From Mesostigma viride (taxonomy: Eukaryota > Streptophyta > Mesostigmatophyceae > Mesostigmatales > Mesostigmataceae), in contig RPFO01001464.1 of the NCBI GenBank assembly GCA_009746045.1, positions 202,185 to 266,184 on the forward strand: a DNA stretch of 64,000 nt, read 5' to 3'. Position numbers and translations under genes: made by a program. The notes below the pieces were generated by a model that saw only the letters and a program-made list of their open reading frames with translations, was not told where the DNA came from and searched no databases. Shown piece after piece: positions 31,116 through 41,886 of this stretch; position 1 is the stretch's first letter; each line of letters opens with the position of its first letter.

Positions 31116-33938
31116 TCATGTTTCCATAGCCTCCGGGGCTCCATCGCTATCACTGTCCGGACACACTATGTAACGGTGTGCCCGGCGACGACGGGAATCA
31201 GACAACATATCTTCTTCAGCCGCGCCGGCTGCCGCGCGCGCAGGCGCAGGCGAGTCGGGAGGTGCAGCCGCGCAGGTGGCCGCGCGCGCAGGCGCAAGCG
31301 AGTTGGCAGGTGCTGCCGCGCGCGCAGGCGCAGGCGAGTTGGCAGGTGCTGCCGCGCCGGTGGCCGCGCGCGCAGGCGCAAGCGAGTTGGCAGGTGCAGC
31401 CGCGCCGGTGGCCGCAGGCGCGGGCGTAGGCGAGTTGGCAGGTGCAGCCGCGCCGCAGGCGCAAGCGAGTTGGCAGGTGCAGCCGCGCAGGTGGCCGCGC
31501 GCGCAGGCGCAGGCGAGTTGGCAGGTGCTGCCGCGCGCGCAGGCGCAAGCGAGTTGGCAGGTGCTGCCGCGCGCGCAGGCGCAGGCCAGTTGGCAGGTGC
31601 TGCCGCGCGCGCAGGCGCAGGCGAGTTGGCAGGTGCAGCCGCGCGCGCAGGCGCAGGCGAGTCGGCAGGTGCTGCCGCGCGCGCAGGCGCAGGCGAGTTG
31701 GCAGGTGCAGCCGCGCAGGTGGCCGCGCGCGCAGGCGCAGGCGAGTTTGGCAGGTGCTGCCGCGCCGGTGGCCGCGGGCGCAGGCGTAGGCGAGTCGGCA
31801 GGTGCTGCCGCGCGCGCAGGCGCAAGCGAGTTGGCAGGTGCTGCCGCGCGCGCAGGCGCAGGCGAGTCGGCAGGTGCTGCCGCGCGCGCAGGCGCAGGCG
31901 AGTTGGCAGGTGCAGCCGCGCAGGTGGCCGCGCGCGCAGGCGCAGGCGAGTTGGCAGGTGCTGCCGCGCGCGCAGGCGCAAGCGAGTTGGCAGGTGCTGC
32001 CGCGCGCGCAGGCGCAGGCCAGTTGGCAGGTGCTGCCGCGCGCGCAGGCGCAGGCGAGTTGGCAGGTGCAGCCGCGCGCGCAGGCGCAGGCGAGTCGGCA
32101 GGTGCTGCCGCGCGCGCAGGCGCAGGCGAGTTGGCAGGTGCAGCCGCGCAGGTGGCCGCGCGCGCAGGCGCAGGCGAGTTTGGCAGGTGCTGCCGCGCCG
32201 GTGGCCGCGGGCGCAGGCGTAGGCGAGTCGGCAGGTGCTGCCGCGCGCGCAGGCGCAAGCGAGTTGGCAGGTGCTGCCGCGCGCGCAGGCGCAGGCGAGT
32301 CGGCAGGTGCTGCCGCGCGCGCAGGCGCAGGCGAGTTGGCAGGTGCAGCCGCGCCAGTGGCCGCGCGCGCAGGCGCAGGCGAGTTTGGCAGGTGCTGCCG
32401 CGCCGGTGGCCGCGGGCGCAGGCGTAGGCGAGTCGGCAGGTGCTGCCGCGCGCGCAGGCGCAAGCGAGTTGGCAGGTGCAGCCGCGCAGGTGGCCGCGCG
32501 CGCAGGCGCAGGCGAGTTGGCAGGTGCTGCCGCGCGCGCAGGCGCAGGCCAGTCGGCAGGTGCTGCCGCGCGCGCAGGCGCAGGCGAGTTGGCAGGTGCA
32601 GCCGCGCAGGTGGCCGCGCGCGCAGGCGTAGGCGAGTTGGCAGGTGCTGCCGCGCGCGCAGGCGCAAGCGAGTTGGCAGGTGCTGCCGCGCGCGCAGGCG
32701 CAGGCGAGTTGGCAGGTGCTGCCGCGCGCGCAGGCGCAAGCGAATTGGCAGGTGCTGCCGCGCGCGCAGGCGCAAGCGAGTTGGCAGGTGCAGCCGCGCG
32801 CGCAGGCGCAGGCCAGTTGGCAGGTGCAGCCGCGCCAGTGGCCGCACGCGCGGGCGCACGCAAGTCACTTGCAGCCTTATCATTCAGGGCGCGCACTGCT
32901 ACGCGCAAGTTGGTCGCCACCGCACGTGGGTTGCGCGTGGCTGTGCTGGTTGCTGCAGGCGCAGGCGGCTTGCGCTTAGTTGTGTCGGCCGTGCCGCGCG
33001 CTGCCTCAGGCGAGCTGCGCGCAGTTGCGCTGGTCAGCGCAGCGTGCACCTCCGCACGTAAGCGGGACTCGGCAACGGCGATCTCAGACGCTTGCAGAGG
33101 AGGGACGGACACACCGGGGCATCCACAGATTTTCTTCCCCAATTCTGGGAGGTCCACACACGTCACTGCCAGCTCTTCCCATTGAGCACCCCAAAACATA
33201 GCCACCTTGCCATGTTCCGTGTCCACAGCTGCCACTTGACCATGGAATCTTCTAGGACGGTTCACTGTGCGGCCGCCGACGGACTCGTGCACAATCTCAT
33301 AGCTGCACACAAGTTGTCCTACCAGGCAGAGCTTGCCACCCATCACCTGCTCCAAGATCGTTTGCCAGCAACGTTCAGCCATGCGCACCACACCCTTGGG
33401 AGTTGAAGCTAGTTGCCAGTCAACCGTCGGGTGACCTGCGTCCCTTGGCACCTGCTTGAGCGCGGTCAGTCACGCAGCAGACAGCTTTTTCTTGGCATCC
33501 AAAGACACCAAGTGGCGCGAGGTGGGCTTCTTCGCCGGGATCCAATAGGTGAGGATGACCTCGGATGCTGCGATGGTGACTGTGTGGGAGTTTGCGGACG
33601 ACTTGCTCGGCAGAGGCCATGTGGCGCTGTTCGGGTCCCACTGATGCCAAGCATCCGACGGTCATGCTCCTGGCACGGTATACAGAGAGGACCAGGTGAG
33701 GCTCGCTGCCCCCCTCATCGGCTGCAGGCTGCTCTACCTTCTTCACCACCCCCACCAACATGGGGGGCCGGGGGACGTCGGTGTTGCAGAGCATTTGGCA
33801 CGTGGGATGCCAGTATAGCACGACCGAGCCCTCCGTCATGGTACGCAAAATCGTCATCGTCGTCCGAGTCGGAGACAATACCTCCGTCCCACTCGACATG
33901 TTCGGCCATTTTGCTATCCTAGCCTTTATCTCTAACAT
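31116..33938 (-). pseudogene. A2 cargo protein with 12-residue Ala/Pro repeats
   Basis: Segments: an acidic N terminus (Met 33909, VSDSDDDDDFAYHDGGLG); then in another frame SVVLYWHPTCQM...LVGVVKKVEQ; then a long frame from 33451 (761 codons, to 31166) with KGVVRMAERCWQTILEQVMG, a GQVAAVDTEHGKVAMFWGAQ block, DLPELGKKICGCPGVSVPP, a basic stretch and about 40 repeats of the type APANSPAPARAA. The likely true C terminus (SDSRRRRAHRYIVCPDSDSD, ending at 31116) is in another frame, so unit-length changes in the repeat have shifted it. The first frame change is shared with A1. The protein is unknown: an acidic head, two small conserved blocks, a disordered tail. Confidence 0.5.
31250..32835. repeat. 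36-bp minisatellite (12-residue Ala/Pro units)
   Basis: The unit GGCGCAGGCGAGTTGGCAGG with GTGCTGCCGCGCGCGCA is repeated about 40 times with variants, and a higher-order block recurs at about 31490-31750, 31920-32180 and 32240-32410. A1 has a shorter version (24130-24500). Confidence 0.93.
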
Positions 33939-34389
33939 TTATAAAAGTTTCAACCTAAACCAAAAGCAGGACTCCCCCGGCGCTGAATGGATGCCGGACC
34001 TCATAAGAGTAAGCAGCTCAGCGCCTATTACTGTCCTGTGTAAACCTAATCCCATTTTTGTCATCAATGCTAACAACTCGTCTCCATGCAAATCAACTAC
34101 GTCGGCTATTTTTCGGCTCCGTGCCTATTCATTTCGGCGTCACTTGTTAAACCACAAAATAATACCCTGCAGTCAGCCTTGTCTGCCATAAATCCAACTA
34201 TAAACTGCTAAGGTACCGAAAGCTTCACGGCTATTTACGTAATAATGATGTGCCGCCAGGGCACGCACTGAAGACTTGAACGCAGGCGCCCCTGTTGGCA
34301 GTCACGTGGCGAAGTCGTTGCAACAACTTGCCTAAGCAGCGAACAGCTGGGGAACTTGCCGCCAAAATGTACGCAGCCTGCTTCGGCAG

Positions 34390-35125
34390 CTGGGGAGGTA
34401 ATTACTTGCGTCTTGCGGCCAAGATACGCAGCCTGCCTCGAGAGGGCTGCGTATCTTTGCCGCAGCCTGCCTCACCAGCTAAAAACCTTGCGGCCAAGAT
34501 ACGCAGCCTGCCTCCTCGAGGATATCCTCGAGGAGGCAGGCTGCGTATCTTGGCCGCAAGGTTTTTAGCTGGTGAGGCAGGCTGCGGCAAAGATACGCAG
34601 CCTGCCTCGGCAGCTGGGGAAGTAACTACTTGCGTCTTGCGGCCAAGATACGCAGCCTGCATCACCAGCTAAAAACCTTGCGGCCAAGATACGCAGCCTG
34701 CCTCCTCGAGGATATCCTCGAGGAGGCAGGCTGCGTATCTTGGCCGCAAGGTTTTTAGCTGGTGATGCAGGCTGCGGCAAAGATACGCAGCCTGCCTCCT
34801 CGAGGATATCCTCGAGGAGGCAGGCTGCGTATCTTGGCCGCAAGGTTTTTAGCTGGTGATGCAGGCTGCGTATCTTGGCCGCAAGACGCAAGTAGTTACT
34901 TCCCCAGCTGCCGAGGCAGGCTGCGTATCTTTGCCGCAGCCTGCCTCACCAGCTAAAAACCTTGCGGCCAAGATACGCAGCCTGCCTCCTCGAGGATATC
35001 CTCGAGGAGGCAGGCTGCGTATCTTGGCCGCAAGGTTTTTAGCTGGTGAGGCAGGCTGCGGCAAAGATACGCAGCCCTCTCGAGGCAGGCTGCGTATCTT
35101 GGCCGCAAGACGCAAGTAGTTACCC
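34390..35125. repeat. ~0.7-kb near-perfect palindrome in A2
   Basis: 34390-34665 and 34850-35125 are inverted copies, down to identical reading frames on opposite strands. In between are further inverted pairs, including perfect short palindromes built on CTCGAGGATATCCTCGAG (about 34513, 34708, 34800, 34992). Such DNA should form hairpins or cruciforms. Confidence 0.92.
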
Positions 35126-35882
35126 AGCTGCAGCCAAATGACGCCGCAGCCTCTTGCCTAAACATATATTCAAAGTTCCAGATCCCGCGCAATTTCTAAT
35201 TGACTCGATACATTGCAGCGTGCAGCGCCCAGCAAACGAAGGTTAAATCGCAGCCGGCATTATTGGAAGGTTGCGTGCAATCTTTGTCTATTTTCCGGTG
35301 GTTAAATCTGTAGCAAGCGAAGAATGCAGGGGTCAAGCGGCCCCTGCTACGCAGGCGATAGATGCAAGAAATTGCCCGGCGCTGATCATGCAACCGGATT
35401 TGATAGTGTCGACAAAAATGAGCTGCTGGGCGGAGCCAACCATCCATGCTCAGGCCAGTGTGGCAAGCACTTGCATGGGCTGTGCACCGGGATGTTTAGG
35501 GATGCATCGGCGGGTGAGGATGGCACAGAGTGGACCTGCCAGGAGTGTGGCGGCCCTTGGCCGCCTACCGCCATCAGTAAGGAGGCCTCGCCTGTCGATT
35601 TTAAGGAAAAGGTCGTCGACGCCCAACTGGCCGGCCTTGGTGCTCTTTATTCGCTGGGCGGCAAGGGCAAGGTCGTTAAGGTTCCATCACGGAAACTCGT
35701 TAAGCTAGCCAAAGTCGTGGATGGAAGGGTCGACGATGGTGAGCTGGGTTCTGGTGATAATATTGCATGACGAGGGTCATGTCGATGATGATGCAACGGG
35801 TGGTGGCGTCGAGGAGAAGAACGGCCCAGGCGGTGTTGCGCTTGGTGGTGGCGTCGAGGAGGAGAGCGGCGCAGGCGGCAAT

Positions 35883-36075
35883 GGTGCGATGGGTGATGGC
35901 GAGGAGGAAAAGAACGGCGCAGGCGGCAATGGTGCGATGGGTGATGGCGAGGAGGAAAAGAACGGCGCAGGCGGCAATGGTGCGATGGGTGATGGCGAGG
36001 AGGAAAAGAACGGCGCAGGCTATGGTGCGATGGGTGATGGCGAGGAGGAAAAGAACGGCGCAGGCAAGGGTGCGA
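35883..36075. repeat. Tandem ~57-bp acidic repeat (five units)
   Basis: Units starting GGTGCGATGGGTGATGGCGA encode MGDGEEEKNGAGG-type blocks in the plus-strand frame. They stay in frame with each other, as expected inside a coding region. Confidence 0.85.
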
Positions 36076-37111
36076 TGGGTGATGGCAATCAGGACAAGAG
36101 CGGCCAAGGTGATGCAGCTTTGCGTGCTGCGATGGGCCCCACGGTTGGCAAGCATGCTGTTGGCGGCGCGCACATTCCCGTGGTTGAGCGCGACGCCTCC
36201 AAGAAGGAGAACACCCCGGGCCCTGCAGCTGGTACCTTTCGGGCTTCGGCGTCGCGTCATTTCGATGTCGGCGACACAAGAAAAGAACTAGCTTTTTCTC
36301 CTCCACCGGCAGGGCCGGGGATGCACAAAACACCAGGCGGTGCTTCCACCAGCGACAGCGAGGATGATATCGTGGCCCTTGCAATCCCCGAATGGCCTCA
36401 TGTGGGGGTGGTAGTGGGGGCAATCGCGAGCTCGTCAATCTGCGCGCATTTTGTGAGGCAGAGCCGCTACAAGAAATTTAAAAACTTGCTCGACCGACTC
36501 AAAGGCAGCCCAACCAGGCGACCGTCCGCGATCGGATTTTTCGACGCAGTGGTCATCGTTGTCAACGACAAGAATGCCACCACGTTTCCCACTACCCTGG
36601 GGTTGGAGCACAAGGGCGTTCTCCCATCATCCGCTTGGAATGAGGACATGCAGGCGGTGATGAGTTGGGCCATCAAGAACAAGGCGGACCTGCTGCCCCA
36701 GATATTGCTGGCCCACCGCCATTCATCTTGTCCGCTGAGCAGTTTCCAGGATCGGCCCTCTTGGCGAAATACCCGGCTACGCTGCCACGTCTGCCAGCTT
36801 GCATAACACAAGACTCTGACATGCCCGACCCACAAATTGCAGGGCTGCCCGCGTTGCAGGAGGTCACCAACGTGCATGGGCGCGGCAAGCGCATCGTGAG
36901 CAAGCAGCCTGCCAAAGAAGCTGCGGCGACGAAACCAGTCAAGCGCCAGCGCCGCTCAGAAAACGGCTCAGCGCCTGCCAAGCAGCCTGACGCCCCGGCT
37001 GAAAATTCGAAGGGGATGGCAGCGCTGCTGCAGCAATTCGACAGCATGATGAAGCAGCAACAGCAACAGCAACAGCAGCAATTCAATGCCATGATGACAA
37101 AGCTGCAGCAG

Positions 37112-37142
<31 letters not shown>

Positions 37143-37359
37143 GACTGCTGCAGAAGCATAAAGAGGCGGCGGCGGCAGTGGCAGCGGGGGCGGCAGCCGC
37201 CGCACCCACCAAAGCAGCGGTGGCGGCAGCCGGTGAGCCCACCACGGCAGCGGCGGCAGCGGCGGCAGCGGCGGCAGCGGCGGCAGCGGCGGCAGCGGCG
37301 GCAGCGGTGCCGGCAGCCAGTGCGCCCCCTGCGGCAACAGCGGCAGCGGTGCCGGCACC

Positions 37360-38275
37360 AGACTATGCGCCACGCGAGGCGCCGCGCATGTATGTGCCAT
37401 ACGAATGTGCGCCACGCGAGGCGCCGCGCATGTATGTGCCACGCGAATCTGCGCCACGCGAGGCGCCGCGCATGTATGTGCCATACGAATCTGCGCCACG
37501 CGAGGCGCCGCGCATGTATGTGCCATGCGAATCTGCGCCGCGCATGTATGTGCCATGCGAATCTGCGCCACGCGAGGCGCCGCGCATGTATGTGCCATGC
37601 GAATCTGCGCCACGCGAGGCGCCGCGCATGTATGTGCCATGCGAATCTGCGCCACGCGAGGCGCCGCGCATGTATGTGCCATGTGAATCTGCGCCACGCG
37701 AGGCGCCGCACATGTATGTGCCATGCGAATCTGCGCCACGCGAGGCGCCGCGCATGTATGTGCCATGCGAATCTGCGCCGCGCATGTATGTGCCATGCGA
37801 ATCTGCGCCACGCGAGGCGCCGCGCATGTATGTGCCATGCGAATCTGCGCCACGCGAGGCGCCGCGCATGTATGTGCCATGCGAATCTGCGCCACGCGAG
37901 GCGCCGCGCATGTATGTGCCATGTGAATCTGCGCCACGCGAGGCGCCGCACATGTATGTGCCATGCGAATCTGCGCCACGCGAGGCACCGCGCATGTATG
38001 TGCCGTACGAATCTGCGCCACGCGAGGCGCCGCGCATGTATGTGCCATGCGAATCTGCGCCACGCGAGGCGCCGCGCATGTATGTGCCATGTGAATCTGC
38101 GCCACGCGAGGCGCCGCGCATGTATGTGCCATGTGAATCTGCGCCACGCGAGGCGCCGCGCATGTATGTGCCATGTGAATCTGCGCCACGCGAGGCGCCG
38201 CGCATGTATGTGACATGTGAATCTGCGCCACGCGAGGCGCCACGCATGTATGTGCCATTCGAATTTGCGCCACCG
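37360..38275. repeat. 42-bp minisatellite (14-residue units)
   Basis: About 22 units of GCGCCACGCGAGGCGCCGCG plus ATGTATGTGCCATGCGAATCT. A block of about ten units (37370-37760) is repeated at 37760-37980. Two short units (27-30 bp) also keep the frame. Length changes in multiples of three and mostly silent or conservative variation fit a translated repeat. Confidence 0.93.
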
Positions 38276-38368
38276 CGTTAGCGTCCCAACAGGACCTTGT
38301 GACTAATTATTACTAGAGTAACCCGCTGGCTTCGCCCAGCCCAAAGCAGGGTCCCTTTTTTGGCAGTA

Positions 38369-38876
38369 CTTTGCCCCGCTGCCCGCTGCCCGCTGCCCGC
38401 TGCCCGCTGCCCGCTGCCCGCTGCCCGCTGCCCGCTGCCCGCAGCCCGCTGCCCGCAGCCCGCTGCCCGCAGCCCGCTGCCCGCTGCCCGCTGCCCGCTG
38501 CCCGCTGCCCGCTGCCCGCTGCCCGCTGCCCGCTGCCCGCTGCGCGCAGCCCGCTGCCCGCTGCCCGCTGCCCGCTGCCCGCTGCCCGCAGCCCGCTGCC
38601 CGCTGCCCGCTGCCCGCTGCCCGCTGCCCGCTGCGCGCTGCCCGCTGCCCGCTGCCCGCTGCCCGCTGCCCGCTGCCCGCTGCCCGCTGCCCGCTGCCCG
38701 CTGCCCGCTGCCCGCAGCCCGCTGCCCGCTGCCCGCTGCCCGCTGCCCGCTGCCCGCTGCCCGCTGCCCGCAGCCCGCTGCCCGCAGCCCGCTGCCCGCT
38801 TCCCGCTGCCCGCTGCCCGCTGCCCGCTGCCCGCTGCCCGCTGCCCGCTGCCCGCTGCCCGCTGCCCGCTGCTCGC
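38369..38876. repeat. (GCTGCCC)n heptanucleotide satellite, A2 copy
   Basis: About 70 units of GCTGCCC with scattered GCAGCCC and GCTGCGC variants. It is preceded by ACCCGCTGGCTTCGCCCAGCCC and GGCAGTACTT. The same leader and satellite occur in the PDE-intron element at 52768-53007. Confidence 0.96.
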
Positions 38877-38879
38877 TGG

Positions 38880-39340
38880 AATAGGATGTTTTATGACATG
38901 CTTAGATCACCGCCCATTCATGCATTATAGGACATGGCATTATTATTAAGAGCAACATCATGGGTATTGTGGTAGTGCAACATCTTGGCTAATCAGGACA
39001 ACGATTTATTTCTCATACAACTAGTAACGGCTTGTACAAGTTTACACGACGTTGGACCGCCTTGCGTCAAGGAATAGTTGTCTCACTTAATCGATGCTCA
39101 CGTGACGCAGTCTACATGATTACTAATTACTTTTAATAAATTAATTGATGTGCATTGTGCATAACTCAATGCTGAGAACATTTGTGTATTCACATACATA
39201 CACGTGAAACAAGACGGCAGTTATATACACATAAAAACAGTTGAATCCCATTCAAAAAATTATCATGCAGAAGCAAGCATGCGTAAGGCACCAATAAGCT
39301 AATGTTTTCACGCTTTGGCTGCAGGACTGTCCTAAATGGA
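38880..39340. other. Right arm of A2, no gene seen
   Basis: AT-rich 460 bp between the heptanucleotide satellite and the right TIR. No open frame or motif supports a gene. Confidence 0.5.
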
Positions 39341-39370
39341 CAAATCTGTCCTAACCCAAACAAACCACCC

Positions 39371-39866
39371 TAGTAGGCATCCCTTGTGGAAATGCGCCTT
39401 GGCACAAAGTACGTGCACAGATCCTCAAAGTGCGAAAAAGATATGGCAATTATATCTGTGACAGTGCATGACTCCATTTCCATGGTTGGATGCTTTGTGC
39501 ATGCAATGATGTGGATGTTGTTGGCAGAGTCAACGTACGTGTTTGCTTGCTTTGTGATACTAAGTTCAGGTGATATGTACTGCAATACTTGTGCAAGGTT
39601 TTAATCACTGGGGTGCATTAATAATTTATTAGGAACATAACTCCGTTGGGGTGCATGCTGGCATGTACTCATGGCATTTTGAGCATATCATTTATATTGG
39701 GTGCTATTTCATTGGCATGGGATACAAAATCGCGTATTTTTACTTCTATTTATACCCTGGAAAATGCGTGGGTTGTGAGATATTCATGTCCAGCACAGCA
39801 AGGCTCATCAAACTGGATCATGATATAGTGTTTTCCTTACTTTGCTGCAGATCTGTCCTAAATGGA
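39371..39866. other. Right arm of A1, no gene seen
   Basis: Sequence between the A2 insertion and the right TIR of A1. Frames are under 85 codons and have no motif. Confidence 0.5.
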
Positions 39867-40088
39867 CAAATCTGTCCTAATCCAAACAAACCACCCTGAT
39901 GACTGCGTCTTCAGTTCAGGGTTCTCAGCCGTCAATGGAAGCAGCTAGCAAACTGGAAGCCCGCCATGTGTTAGGCGCTGCATGCTGAGCAGAATATCCG
40001 CTAGCCATGTAACCAAGGCCTTTCCCCGCTTTCCCCTGCTTTTTCCTGCTAAAAAACAGGGGTGGCCCTTAACCCGACTTTGCCTCCC

Positions 40089-40111
40089 CGCCCCCCCCCC
40101 CCCCCCCCCCA
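40089..40111. repeat. Poly-C tract near the right TIR of copy 2
   Basis: Counterpart of the interrupted poly-G at 5226-5255 in the inverted copy. Confidence 0.9.
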
Positions 40112-40264
40112 AAACGTGCCAAAACGGTCCCAACAAGAATTTTACCATGAGAAGTCGATGTCGCTGATTCCGGCAAATCCGTGCTCAGAATGACAATCTG
40201 CCCAGTCCTGCGAATGCCAGGAGTTTTGCAATTAAGGTGGCCCTTAGCCGGGTGGATTACCTTA

Positions 40265-40870
40265 CCCCCCTTGCTCATCTGTATCACAATGGCGGGCTCC
40301 GGCGGGGCGCGCCGCGCCGCGGCGCCCCCTCAGGTTTAAGATCGACTCAGGTTTAAGATCGTCAACCCTGGATTTGATTTTAGGTTTAAGATCGCAGCCC
40401 TGGGTTGGCCAGACCCCCGTCTTAAACACGAGACAGGGGGTGTTGGCTGCCCGCTGGTGACCGGCGTGGGTCCAACTGGACTGAACTGAACTGTACTGAA
40501 CTGAACTGAACTCTTCGCCAGCAGCCAGACCCTGGCTTTGCTGGGTTCGATCCCAGGATCTATACAGTACAGTGACCAAACGCCCATTCTATAGACTGTA
40601 CTGTCAGTCTGTCAAGGCAGTTCCCGGCGTGGGCAACAAAAACAACAACTGTCAGTCAGTCAGTCAGGCAGGCAGTTGGATCCCACGCCGCACATGGGCA
40701 GCAGCGAGTCAACTAGACACCTTACGTCTACGTAGACACGTCCTGTCCGTCCGTCCGTCAGATTCACCCATCTGACGGTCGTAAAACGTTGGGAGAGTAA
40801 GCGAGCGGAATAGGGTTGCGTTGTTGTTGTTGTTGTTGTTGTTGACGTCTACTAGACACCTTATTGAGCT
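40265..40870. other. Intergenic DNA with short tandem repeats
   Basis: Contains a second copy of the AGGTTTAAGATC dispersed repeat (40328-40410), GAACT pentamers (about 40475-40512), (CAGT)n and (CCGT)n words, and a (GTT)n run at 40822-40845. No gene is visible. Confidence 0.6.
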
Positions 40871-41535
40871 TGCCTAGCAAGCGCACCGTTGACTCTGTTG
40901 GAAACCGCTGAACTTTCTGTAACTTGACCCGGTCCGCGAATTGCAGGTCGTGATCTGCACATGCCCAGAGTTGCAGGCCATGGAACCCAGAAGCTCGTAT
41001 CTGATCATGTGTCCCAGAGCGTTTTCGTGCCAGTTGTTGTTGTCGTTGTTGTGTCCCACGCCGCCCAAGGTTTTCGTGCCAGTATGTCAGCTATGGGCGG
41101 TGCTTTTATAACTGATCGTATCGGTTCGTGCGCCACGGTCATACTAGGAGTGTTTCCATGGCATTCGTACAGAGAGCTATATTAGAGATTTATATTTCCT
41201 TCTGGTATGGTTTCCCGTGTTAGCTAGCGCCGAAATAATTTAGTGTTGTTACTGGAGCATGTATCATCGGTAATGAATATCCAATATCCAGATACTCGTT
41301 ACAAATGATGTGCACGTTATCGGCACAATTGACGGTTTTCGTCAATCGAAAAGCGTGGCCTTGGTGGGCATTTATGCTGTTGATAAGAAATTTTGAGTTC
41401 CTTGGCGCCAGGCGACTGGAAATGGGATAGCCACACGTAGAGTGAATTTCGCTCATCCAAGCGTCGTTTTCTTTTATCTCCGTTAGCGCTGAACAACCCA
41501 GCGTGCATTCTACGCGCCACACCCGCTAATCTCAA

Positions 41536-41886
41536 ATGGCTTGGGCCGTCGGCAAGACGTCCGTTGAAAATGCGGAACAGCTTGACGAGGAACTTTACAA
41601 ATCGAGGTCTTTGGACGGAGCCGACGGCCTTATGTCACCACCAGCAACGAAAGCCGAGGATGGCATGCGCAAAAAGCCGTGCCTTTTCTGTATCAGCAAC
41701 TTTATCTCGCACCGGCTGATCGTGATCAAGGCTCGGTTAATTCTACTCCTGGTCCTCTGTGTTGTGATCATGCTCACTGCTGTCTTGACCTGGAGGGTAT
41801 TCCTTCGTTCGACAAATAGATCCTTCGAGGCCGTATCAGCGCAGCTCCGGGAAGACGTCACCAACAGCGCCGTCCATGCATTGCAG
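41536..41886 (+). CDS. PDE exon 1: N terminus and TM1
   Basis: 117 codons, phase 0 end, donor TTGCAG|GTATTA. It encodes a charged N terminus and the hydrophobic stretch LILLLVLCVVIMLTAVLTW. An in-frame stop lies six bases upstream of the ATG. Confidence 0.85.

Larger units (their letters stand above)
35324..38281 (+). pseudogene. A2 PHD-like zinc finger / Gln-rich / 14-residue-repeat protein, two frame changes
   Basis: First frame (35324-35770): a Cys/His cluster CYAGDRC ... CSGQCGKHLHGLC ... WTCQECGG like a PHD finger. At about 35760 the coding sense moves one frame to an acidic segment with five DGEEEKNGAGG-type repeats, then a conserved-looking block (residues SRYKKFKNLLDRLKG, AVVIVVNDKNATTF). 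At about 36700 it moves again to PPFILSAEQFPGSALLAKYP, a basic stretch, poly-Gln, poly-Ala, and about 22 copies of the 14-residue unit ESAPREAPRMYVPC up to a TAG at 38279. The parts read as one ~980-residue protein with two frameshifts or unrecognised splices. PHD fingers usually read histone tails; a targeting role is inference. The intron element at 47282-53571 has a similar pair. Confidence 0.5.
30331..39370. mobile_element. DNA transposon A2 (9.0 kb) nested in A1, TAG target duplication
   Basis: 30-bp inverted ends (30331-30360 and 39341-39370, starting GGGTGGTTTGTTTGGGTT) are perfect complements. A 3-bp direct duplication TAG flanks it (30328-30330 and 39371-39373). Just inside the ends, both sides carry CTGCAG with GTCCTAAATG words in opposite orientation. 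Cargo: a minus-strand gene with a giant Ala/Pro repeat, a palindrome, and a plus-strand PHD-like / Gln-rich gene. It is related to A1 over its left part but has a different right half. Confidence 0.88.

Noticed and set aside
36968-38273. Minus-strand and alternative plus-strand frames over the 42-bp repeat
   Set aside because: Shadows of the plus-strand repeat frame, which alone connects to plausible non-repeat coding sequence on its N-terminal side.
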